This document shows positions 43,063 through 55,000 of a DNA stretch of 64,000 nucleotides, piece by piece. Source of the stretch: Lineus longissimus (lineage: Eukaryota; Nemertea; Pilidiophora; Heteronemertea; Lineidae). Positions within the stretch are counted from its first letter, which is position 1; every line of letters starts with the position of its first letter. The notes beneath the pieces were generated by a model. The model searched no databases. It was given only the letters and a program-made list of their open reading frames with translations, and had not been told where the DNA came from. The position numbers and the translations under genes were made by a program. The DNA is taken from NCBI RefSeq assembly GCF_910592395.1, contig NC_088311.1, positions 24,894,646 to 24,958,645 on the forward strand, read 5' to 3'.

Positions 43063-46000
43063 TTACTGGAAGTTAGCGTAGATATCGAATCCCTGTAGAT
43101 ACTTCAGAACAACTTCATGAATGAACTTGTATTGCTCCTGAAAAACGAGATTGAATATGGAGAACGAAGGTTTTACCACAAAATGCAAGAATGCGACCGG
43201 GTCCGTAACAACGCACGTCATGCATAAGCCACTACTCAGATAGTTGGCCCCTGCATCCCGTCAGGTTGGTCAAACTATAAGGGTATATTTTATTTGTTTA
43301 CTGGACGCTACAAATGACTAGCATATTCTTATGATCAATGTGTTGACCTAAGTCAAGACACGATATCCGGAATAAAATGAAAATGGCAATTTAGTAGTCA
43401 GCGGGACATAAATTTGGACAGAGGTGCAAAACTCTACTACTGTTTCCGACGACTGGAGATGACAAGCCTGGCTTTGGTGCAGGCGGGGACTACTTACATA
43501 GGTATTGACGAGTTGTGATCTGCTTGTCCTGAGCAGACGGAGATACTGGAAAACATCCACCTCATGGTCGACCTTGACCTTCTCAATGACGGAATGCGCC
43601 AGGCAGAAGACACCACTCTGGGAAGCACCGTCTCTGCACTGCACAAGTATCTTCTTGTTCTCGACCTTTTGTTGCCACTTTTCCACCATTTGTAACAGCT
43701 CCACAATCGACTCCGGGGAGGATGGAGTCGGCTGACCATTGGGCCAGGTTTGTAATTGGAAATGGCGGACCATTCGATCCGATACGTGTTTACCCTAAAA
43801 ACAGTACAAGGATGACAATGGTCAAATGAACTCGAGGCGGCCAGATATGTTCAGCGCTTATATTCGATATTATTGCTGATATTAATGCGTTGGGCCCTCT
43901 CCATAGAGGGTAAAACAGTCGCCGCTGTTTGGTAAGCCGGGCTTGCTAAATCGTCACTTCCAAAACTAAAAATGTTAACCTTTTACTGCCGCTGAGTTAT
44001 AGAATTAGCAGCTGAAACAGTCCACTTATATTTCAAGCCGTTGCCGTGTTGGCTGAATCGCCCCATGATATCGAGAAGAAGGTTCATGTATAGGCCTATA
44101 TGTATTTACCTACCCCTTTTCTCACCATCTTTGAAAGCCTCAGGCTCCTGACAGTGATGTCACTGTTGGAATTGTCAACGTCCAGGCCCTCTACCACCAG
44201 TGGGCCAAACACCATACGCTCAGTCTTTTGTGGCCAATAGACTGCAGTGGAAAACTATAAAAGGGAAGCAACAAACAATGTCATTAATTTAGGAAGCTAC
44301 CGTAATCCAACTTTGTGAAATTGAGAGCGATATGTATGCAACATTTCTGAACATCTTGAACCAAACAATGGCGACACCGGTTTTTGCATGTGTGAGACAG
44401 CGAGGCAATCATGACTGCAAGGACTTCTACAGCCCAGTGTAATGTCTTACCTCATCGGTGTCATCGACCACGTTCATCATGACAATAGTGGAGATTCCCG
44501 TATCATGCACGATCCGCCAGATGTCCTTCATTGTCTCCGGCAGGGGCATCTGGGTGATGATGTAGGTGTCCTTCTGACCGTAACCCTAAAATCAATTGGT
44601 TGAAATATGGAGAAGAATGTATTGTTGATGAAATATTTGGACCTTTTTGTGACACACGCAGTTTATTCTGGCACTTACCTAGGCCTATTGATTACTCAAT
44701 GGTATTACTTCTCTTGTATTTTGTTAACCCTGTGGCCTGGTGCTCCCTGATACTTCAAATATCATAAGATTATTAACTTACCGTGGCATAAACTGCATTA
44801 ACATAATCGTCCCATCCATCTGTTAGTGAAGTCAAGACAACACGAGAGAGGACATCTGTTAATCGAACAATTTGAAGTTAGTAAAGTTGGCTTTGTAACA
44901 TTCTATAGGAGTATAGTTTTAAATCTAGTTCGGAATCCGGGTGTCATCGTGGCGAACATGTACATCCACTCAATTCCGGATGATACGGGGAGCCATCCAC
45001 ACGAAATAGTCGAATACGCTCGCTAAAGCCCGCAGCACACTAGCCGCCAACTTTGTCGACAAGAAGCGTTCAGCTGACGCCTCTCGACGCCGAAGTTGGC
45101 GGCCAGTGGATCCCGGTCAGAGCACACCTGCCCAGAATCGGCGTCCAGTAGCGTCTTTTCCGCAACTTTAGGCTGCCATTTTGAAATCATGTGACATCAA
45201 GACGCATACTGATTGGCCATAGCCTCGCCGCCGACGCCAATTCAGGCGGCAATCCGTAGCACACCTGGCTTCTTCTTGCGTTCAAACGCGGCGACACGCG
45301 TCAAAAATCAAACATGTTAGATATTTGGCGTTTAGTTGCGGCAAGTGGCGGCAAGTCGCGTTCGCCGACGCCGTTCGTAGCAGACTAGGGATTTTTCAGG
45401 CGTTCAGGGCTCTTGCGGCAAAAAACGCCAGTGAACGGCGAAGTTGGCGGCTAGTGTGCTGCGGGCTTAACAACCCATAACGCCCACATGAACGCCCATC
45501 CAATTGTCCAACTTCCTGATCACGATGCCGAACAATGTGATAGGCGTTCGCGTTGGCGTTTAAGCCCGTAGCGCACTAGCCGCCAACTTCGGCGTTCACA
45601 GGCGTTTTTTGCCGCAAGAGTCCTGAACGCCTGAAAAATCCCTAGTCTGCTACGAACGGCGTCGGCGAACGCGACTTGCCGCAACTCAACGCCAAATATC
45701 TAACATGTTTGATTTTTGACGCGTATCGCCGCGTTTGAAAGCAAGAAGAAGCCAGGTGTGCTACGGATTGCCGCCTGAATTGGCGTCGGCGGCGAGGCTA
45801 TGGCCAATCAGTATGCGTCTTGATATCACATGATTTCAAAATGGCAGCCCAAAGTGGCGGAAAAGACGCTACTGGACGCCGATTCTGGGCAGGTGTGCTC
45901 TGACCGGGATCCACTGGCCGCCAACTTCGGCGTCGAGAGGCGTCAGCTGAACGCTTCTTGTCGCCAAAGTTGGCGGCTAGTGTGCTGCGGGCTTTAGGGG

Positions 46001-49000
46001 GCTTTGTGAAAACTCCTAACTGACTCCCTTACATGACAAGGCGTATTGCGATTGTTAACTCTTGACTCGATAAACCCGTCTCTCCACCCTGCTAAGGGAG
46101 AGGCAGTCTATATAGAGGAATAGACCAACCGGGAGACAGGGAATGAACTTCAATGCGTCCGCAGCTACATGTAATGAAAACTATAGAAATGGGCAACATT
46201 TTCTTATCTCAGTTTTTTCACATTCGCTGTCATCAACGGGATTCTTCCAATGAAGGCATAGTTTTCAGGCCCTTTGCCTCTGAGTCGTGTACTATATAAG
46301 CAAGATATATGAAGCTACTAGTTTTGATCTGCATATGGCAAAGATAATAAAGCTCATTAATCTTTAATTTATTCGGTGAGTTTCGCAATCCTTTCAAAGA
46401 GCTTCGAACGACGAAAATGAGTGAAAAATGTATTTCTTTAACAATGGTTTTTGACGAGTTCCCTGATTCCGATTTACGAGTGTCAGGTAAATAAATTGAC
46501 AAAAGACGTGATGTCACCACAAACATTTTCGTTCGTATGGGTTGCTAAACCTGCCTATTCGTTTTGGTCTATGAACTTACCTGGGATAATGTCCTTGTTT
46601 CTGTTCTTACCCATGTTTGCTAGGGCCCGCTCTGATGGGATGATCGCATCAGTGAATGCCCCCAGAATCTGAAATTTATGAGAGATATGCATCTGATACG
46701 GATTGACTCTCATGAGTTTACACTCAAACCCTGTGTCTGCAAGAATGTTGTGTTACCGGGATCACCATCGATGGTGTTTGGAATTTTGATACACACGCCA
46801 CGTGTGTGAAGGACACTTGGACGGAAATCGGAAATCGCTTTTGGATACTCGCTACAATGACAACGTGAACTACACTCGAGAAAGAAAATATACATACGGA
46901 ATATTGGTTCTGTAATTGACAGGTCTGCCTCCCCGGTATCATTTTGATCATGTCACTGTACTTCTCAGGGAAGTTGGCACTCTGGATGTTCGTTATCCCT
47001 ATCTTGAAAAACTCCAAAATGGCGTCGTGTATATGTGTGTACTGCCCCTGTGAAACGAAACCATTATGATATCTAAGACATGGTTCCAGTAGCAGCTGAC
47101 TGAAGACAACGGTGACATCAGAAATGCCTCTGCCTCATTTTGAGGACACAGTCGTAGATATTGACTCACCAAGTTCTGTACCATGTTCGGTCTCTATTCC
47201 CATATCTTGAGGGCACACTCTCGTCGATGTTGTCTGTCCACGTTCTGTATCATATTCGGTCTCTGTTCCCTCATTTTGTGGACACAATCAGAGATGTTGA
47301 CTTACGTACCATATTCTCTCTCTGCTCCCTCATTCTTAGGGCTCACTCGTAGAAATTAACTTACCAGGTTCTGTACCATGTTCGGTCTCTGTTCTCTCAT
47401 TTTGCGAACACACTCATAGAAGTTGACCTTCTTCTCAGCCTTTCCTTGACGGATGAGATAGTCGATAGCGATGAAGGTCCCCGTCCTGCCCACTCCAGCA
47501 CTGCAATAAATAAAGACGGTGATAAGTTTTAAGCTCGAATTTCTATGATAACCAGGTCTCTGGAGGAAGATCAAGTACTGAAGAAACAAACCAATACTTT
47601 AAACAGCTACCAATCCACTTGGCAGTCAATAGTAGTCTTGTCGAGGGAAAGTCGTGGGCAAAATATTTATGGAGCTCATAGGCGTACTCACGAGGTGCCT
47701 AATGGCACTTTTGGTCAAAAAGATTTTACACAACAGCCTTTTCTGCTTTGGCACAATTACCCATTGCGTCTCTTTTACTTGCCTGCAGTGTACCATTATG
47801 GGTGCCTTTCCATACTCTATCTCCTTTAGGACGTTTTCTCTGAATTCTAGCAAGGAGCAAGCGAACTTGGGGACATTGTGGTCAGGCCAGGCGGTGAAGT
47901 GGAAGAACTTCACAGTGCGCACCTCACCCTTCTGAAAGCCAGCAATTGTGCAATTAAAAACCTCATAATGTCATATAGTGTATTATCATGATTATATCGT
48001 ATGATTTCACTTATCAGAGTGGGTAGGCCCGTGTGACATGTCCTTCCTCAATAGCCACACTTTCAAACCGGCAGCCTTTCTTCACTTTCAAACTGATGGT
48101 GGAGAGGTTGCGTTATGCTAACAGATCTCCACTTTGCCAATTCAAAACTCCTGAACTGAGAATAAGAAGCGTACCAAGGTGACCTTCAGGATTCGCTTCT
48201 CGTAGTCGGTAAACTTGTATTCTTCCGCCAGCTGTATGGTGAATGGCCCATAGGTCTTTTTTCCCTGGCTCGGCCAGTATTGTTCGCACTTTTTCTGAAA
48301 ATGAAACGGAAATTACAGATGACCTTGACCGAAAATTTGTAGCAGGGTGAGCACCTGTTATAACGTATGCTTTTGTTTCCTTTATCATTACAAATTGGGA
48401 TATTAGATTTCAAATTTATTTGGATCAGATCTTGCTGGGGATCAGTTGTTCATCGCTCGGACCACGGATTGAATTGTTTTTAACTGACCAAGCATACTGT
48501 GTTTGTGTTTTGGACTTGGGACCCCATCAACTTGATAAGGGATTGGTGGGTGTTTCGGACGGATTGAATCAGTGTTGCATACCTTTCCCATTTCCTCTAG
48601 CTTGGTGAGCATGATGATGGTGGCACAACGTTTCTGCCATATCATTCTCCATGTAGCAGCAACGGAATTAGGAAGCGGACCTGGATGTTCGAAAGTTATA
48701 GAGACAAAACACGAAAAAAACTTCTGTCGTTGTCTTACATGTATGCCTGCGCCTCGAGCTATTTTCAATGACATGTTACGATGACTTGATGACTCTTTCA
48801 TCATATCGTTTCTATAGGAATGATGCACATGCTTGCTGTGCGAGGAAGCGATGCTTTTGTCTTGTTGATGTAGAAACTGTACGAGGACACCAGTGCTAAC
48901 ACCTTTAGGTTCCTACAGTGGTTCGTCATAAAAAAATATTCATAGAAGACATTTGGATGTTATTTTGAAATGTTCATTATTCAAATCTTTACTTGTGTGA

Positions 49001-52000
49001 CAAGTTTTTATTCTGATAGAATATTTCTTGTAATGCATACTTTGTAACTGAAGATGATGATAAAATGATAATAAATTCATCTCACCTTGAGAAGCAATGT
49101 AGGCTTTCTCTTTATCATAACCCTGCAAATGTAAAATGAAAGCATCAGGTAGGAGGCTTCAGATCAGATCATAATCCCTCTCTAATCAAGTGCATTAATC
49201 ATTTTTTAAATGAATAATAAGTTAATTGGACATTTATTAAATAAACATGTACATGTGTCTGTGTCTATTGACCAGTAATAATAAATCAGACGCCAAGACA
49301 TGTTCGGATCATAGACACATATCAATCAATTACAACCGAGGAAGAGCCATTTCTTTTCAAATGAATATGCTGGTATATTCCGTGTTGATACGCTTTCTAT
49401 ATGCAAACTCTAGTTATATAACCACTCACATGGATGTAGCTTGCATTAATGTAGTCTGATTTCTCTTCGCCGATGGGCTGAAGGATAACACGACTGTGGT
49501 CGTCTGAAAAGGAATAATAATTAGGCCCTTCAAAATACATGACCAAACAAGCCAATGAGTAGTAACTAGGAAATCTAATGCATCAAAAAAGAAGATGTAT
49601 GTCAATGTACAATGTACAATGTAGTCTCCCGAATAAAGATGACAATGACACATGTATGATAGTGATGGTAATGCTGATGATTACTGAGTAGATATCACTA
49701 GTCTTCTACATGTCGAATCCAAGAGAAAGCAGAGTGTCCATCAGGTGTTGATATGCTCAAAAAGTTACTTGTCTTCTGATTAATGGATAGTAGAGCACTT
49801 TGATATAGGTACAGTATTCCATGGGATTCCATGTCCAAAATGCTATTTTGTTCATGACATATCAGGCCCGAAATCGATGGGGCTCTGCTCCCACCCACGC
49901 CATTGTGCAACAGGATATGCAAAACCATCGGGTGACTCGTTAAACAGTAGGCTACAGTCCGGAAATCCAATATGGCCGCCTAGGAGCCATATTGGATATC
50001 GAATCAAGCAACCATATTGGGTATCAAGTCAGGCCCAAAATCGATAGGGCACATCTCCGACCCCAGTTCATCATGCCACAGAAAAGGGTGTCACATGACC
50101 TGTTTTACAGACGGTCCGGAATATGGAATCTAAGAATTGGGGATATTATAGGTCTTTGAATGACCTGAAATGACATACTTACAGGTTGCTATGTTTTTGT
50201 AGCGGTTAAGCGCCGAGTTTTCTGGTTTCTTTGCTTCTTTGGTAGACTTGACGACGCCAACGGGCAACTCCTGCAAGAGAGGATAGTAGTCAGTTTAAAG
50301 ATAAAAGTACAATTCGAGTCTGATTCTTCATAAAGTGCTGAAGAGGAAATCTTGGTCATAGGATAGTTCTGGAAGATGAAATGTAGGCCTATAGTAAAAA
50401 CCATATTAATGGTAAATCGCTTATTTTCATATTCATTTTGGCACCAGTTTACCAAATGTGTGTTGGAATTTAATTCTAAAATACCTTGGTACCGTAAAGT
50501 CAACTTTTAAATGGAAAATGCATAAGCCTCGTTCTGAGAGTGGAGTGTTTTGGACACGCAACCAAGATGCTCTACCAAAGTTCCCTCGGGATGCACTAAA
50601 ATGTGGAACCATGCACACAGCTCACTTCAGAAGTTTGAGGCTCTCAAAACACTGCTTCAAACACAAATCAGCCAAGGAAGCATCAACCACCCTAAGTTTT
50701 TTAATGAGCACTACACATATTTGCTGAGAAAAACGCTCCAAATAGCCCATTTGCGCGGATTTTAGCGTCACTTGAGCGAGCCGATCCGGACTTCCTATAC
50801 GGGCTGCCGTAACATAATGTAAACAACGGCGCTACCGGCGCTCCGGGCAGGCGATGGATGGAATTTGCCAAATTTGCACATATTCAAGTTATTTCGTGGC
50901 CTATCTTTTTAAGTTTGAGGTATTTTAGAATAGAAATTGAACCCTCGGCTTCGGACCTTGGTTGAGTTACCAAGACACTCTCGGGTGGAGCTAAAATTTC
51001 GTCCAAACCCTCGCCTGTCGGCTCGGGTTTGGACTGTATTTTAGCTCCACCCTCGAGTGTCTTGGTAACTCAACCAAGGTCCTCCGCCTCGGGTTCAATT
51101 CCTTAATCCATGATCATCTATGAATCAAAGGAATCAAGAAACTGAATACTGTGCTGTAGGTACAAGTTATTGCTCGATCCTGCCAGTTTCAACAAATCAG
51201 GAAAGACTATTGTGGCTTCAGCCCCTCGACTCTCCTTGCACACGCCATTTTTAAGAAATGTCCGGGACTAGTATCAATGCAATATGTTACAAAGCAGAGA
51301 CGACCAGAAGCTTAGCCATTGTCACAACATGCTTTGTCAACATGGAGTATGCAACCTACTTCAAATTCGTCCTTAAATTCATTTTCCCTCTCGCCTCTTA
51401 AGCTCTTGACATAAGGAGTGAGGTGAGAAAGATTTACGATTCGGTCTTGGAGATTTGAAAACTCCTTTCCAGCTTTGATGGGGACGATGGGCACAGTTGA
51501 TTCTGAAACGGAACAATCATAGGATTATACTACTTAATCCATTGAAAAAATATAGGTTCTTTTAATCACAAGTTTTTCAGAACCGATACGGAAAGGGACA
51601 ACTCTCTTCCCCAGTTAGCATGACCAGTTAAGCTCTTCTTTGTGTGATATGAGTTGATAGCCTACTGAGTAACATAAAATCAATGTTCTGGTTCATCAGA
51701 GGTTTAAAAAAGGGCAAAATAGAAAAAAAACAAACAGAAAGTTATGAAGAGTTGTTAAATCCAAGTGTAATACAGTTTGGGTATCCTTTACCAATAATCA
51801 TACAAACTGTAGAAGTGGCCACCGCGTAAAATCAGAACAATTCGAAATTTTTATCAATACGAGGTCACACGACGAGATATTTACTGGCTCTCTGTTTTCA
51901 GTGGCTTGAGTTCATTTCAGCCTGACCACGTATAAAGAAAAATCTAAGCCTTTCCTGATTCACGTCGTGGCCACTTATTGCGATTTCGATCAGTTGATAT

Positions 52001-55000
52001 GCTACAGTATCTAACCAGAAAATCCTTGTGTGGCTATCCATACTTCGAATTGGTAAGAATGGCTTTTAAAACGGCATTTCGGGGCTATTTTTCAGGTCTT
52101 ACCATATTTCGTCAATTCGTGTTCGGCATGTTCGAATTCCGGCATAGTGCTTCTGTCGTGGAGCTCAGTGCCGAACGATTCGGTTTCTCCTCCCTGTCGT
52201 CTACGCTTCTTCCTGTTAAAGGTACAGTAGAAGGAAAATATATACACCTCGTTCCAGGCATGTCTAATGGGTTCGGGGACAAGGGCACCTAATATCATAT
52301 GCAATTTTACCTTGGGAAGCTGCATTAACCTGCAATAATGAAGCCCCCCTCCCGATTTCTACTTACCTCATAATAATGACCACAGGAATGATGATGATGA
52401 TGACTACCATAAAAACAGCCAGTCCAGCTGCTAGGCCTGGAACATTAACCGAGGTCTTACCCATGACTGTAAGAAAAAGAAACCAGTACACTGAAGGTAC
52501 TGCGGTAATACAAGTTACACATGCTAATGAATAAGCAAAGAGCATAGCATGGATTGTGTACGTGCTTTTTAAAATTACTGTACAGTTCAAGTTAGCTTGG
52601 AAGGTTCGGCGTTAAATGAATACATAGGGCCAAAGCATAAAATCTGTACCCGTGATGAGTATCCCAAAGCTTCTGTAGGCGACTGTTGTTACCTGAAATT
52701 GAAACAGAGAATCGATGAAATGCATCTGATACACTTTATGAGTTATAATTGCCTCTGTCAATGAGATTCTTTCTGCGCTATCACATTGATCACACAGCGG
52801 ACTTGGCAGTCCGTTTCCCATAATTTGGTCAATGATAGGAATTGCATTTGCATAAGTTCATCTCCTGCATATTCGCCTTTATTTAACATTAGATGCCCTT
52901 CAATGCTCTGAGGCTTTGAAAATGTATCCTAATTACTTATCGGTATTGAAATCACATTATATTACAGTTGAACAGGAAATATGCTTTGTACATTCTAACA
53001 TAATTTGTTATCTGTTATTCTGTCGAACCAGAACAATAACTAAGATGTGTACGAACCCCGCCCACTGTTAACACTATTCCGAAGATGACATCATACTTCT
53101 GCCCCTTCGTCAGTGGAGGGTTCTTATAACCGCCATACGTCTTGCCATCTCCGATAACGAATGGACCAGAGAAGTTGGCGTCAAGTTCAGCTGCTATATA
53201 ACTAGTGTAGCCCTTCTCCTTGGCTGTTTCATGATCAGTTAGATGGCCACGCTCTTCTTTCTCCAATGGTGTCGACCTCCTGCGACGTTGTTCCTGTTTC
53301 TCGACAGCAATACGAACTTTGCTGTGAAGATAAATGGATCACTTACATTTTATTGGGGGGGGGGGGGGGGGACTGAAAGGCTATCCGCGGCTGCAGCTTA
53401 TGCTTCAAAAGTCTCAAGTTTAAAGAAAATCAATTGCGCGTTTGGATAAGCTCTCAAATATCTAAACACATGAACACACTGAAGGCCAAAAAACGGCTTA
53501 ACTTATTCTTGCGGAGACCTGGAGCGGAAAGTGCATAAATTCCATTTACCTAATAGAACCAGATTTTAATGACGTGGGCATCTTCGGTATATCAAGAGTG
53601 ATGGTGCTGTCCGTTGTCTTGCCTAAAGAGACATTTTGAAAGAGTTTCTCAGGTATCACTGCTTCTGAAATGGCCAAGTTTAATCCAATTAAATAGCGTA
53701 TTGAGCATGTTGAACGAGGGAGCATCTGGGAGAAATTTAGAATAGCAAGAACTCCTTGAGGCAAATAAGTAGTCATAACTAATAAAGGGTGGGCGAATGT
53801 ACCGGTACATGTATGTATAGATTTTTGATTCGCCGAGGTTACTGCCGAATCAATGTCAGATACATAGCGCGTGTTACTTATAGATTTGGTCTATCATATA
53901 TCTGTCCTGAAAATATTGTTTTTTGAAGGCTATGTAGTCATGACACCAAACGCTTTCTTGAATTTAAAAAGTTAAAATTGTTTTGTTAAAAATGGTGTTC
54001 CAATGGCGAGAGAAACGTTAACATGCCTTCTGGCTTGGTCCAGTTCCTAAGCCAAACGCTTGGTCCATATCCCTTGGATGTCTGTGCAGCAACACTACAG
54101 TAATTGTACTCGGTGGCTGGTGTGAGGCCAGAAACCCGCGTACCACACCTTATTCTCAAACAAAGGCCTACCTTCTGGCTTAGTCCAGCTCCTCTGCCAA
54201 ACGCTTGGTCCATATCCCTTGGATGTCTGTGCAGCAACACTACAGTTGTACTCAGTTGCTGGTGTGAGGCCAGAAACCCGCGTACCACACCTTATTCTCA
54301 AACAAAGGCCTACCTTTTGGCTTGGTCCAGCTCCTCTGCCAAACGCTTGGTCCATATCCCATGGGTGTCTGTGCAGCAACACTACAGCAGTTGCTGGTGT
54401 GAGGCCAGAAACCCGCGGACCACACCTTATTCTCTAACTAAGGCCTACCTTCTGGCTTGGTCCAGTTCCTAAGCCAAACACTTGGTCCATATCCCTTGGA
54501 TGTCTGTGCAGCAACACTACAGTTGTACTCGGTGGCTGGTGTGAGGCCAGTAACCTTCAGCCTCTTCGTACCTGGGTCAGAGTTTGACACATTCGCGTAA
54601 GACGTCCTGTTTCTGTTGACATCTTCATTGTAAGAAAACAAGGGAGTACAAATCACCTGAAAAGGTTTTGAACATGATGGTTGAAATTGTCTGACAGGTT
54701 TGTTTGAACGAACTATGGACTGAGCTTCCTCCACGACAATCGGCATGCATTTAGATGCGGCATACCGATCGAAATCTAAGATTCTTAGCTTTGCTCTAAT
54801 AAAACAGACTCTCTTTGGCGTTAACGATCGCCGTGAGATCTCAGTGACCAGTCCCCATACCTTGTAGTTAGTCAAATTCCCGTTGGGATTCTTTGGTTTG
54901 GTCCACTCGAGGACTAAGCTGTTGGTCGTATGTTCTTGCGCGAGAAGCGTGTTTGGTGGCCCAGGGACTGTGGGGATAAAAGATACACATAGAAAGTTAA

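Larger units (their letters stand above)
43063..46668 (-). other. RPTP block: D2 phosphatase domain, predicted inactive
   Basis: DYVNAVYATGYGQKDTYIIT and MPLPETMKDIWRIV identify a second PTP fold. The WPD aspartate is replaced (QTWPNGQP) and the signature reads QCRDGASQSG, keeping Cys but losing the preceding His and the P-loop Arg. D2 domains of many RPTPs are similarly inactive and act in regulation. The protein ends YLQGFDIYANFQ. Confidence 0.92.
46898..51502 (-). other. RPTP block: D1 phosphatase domain, predicted active
   Basis: NSALNRYKNI, YINASYIHGYDKEKAYIASQ, the WPD loop (TAWPDHNVP, exon 47931-47783) and the signature HCSAGVGRTG are all present. The signature Cys and Arg are intact. 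The signature is split after HC(S) by an intron with a GC donor (47782-47781). Confidence 0.95.

Noticed and set aside
54104-54472. Plus-strand ORFs opposite the FN3 region (also near 55974 and 57648)
   Set aside because: They are antisense shadows of the repeated FN3 exons and have no splice or family support.
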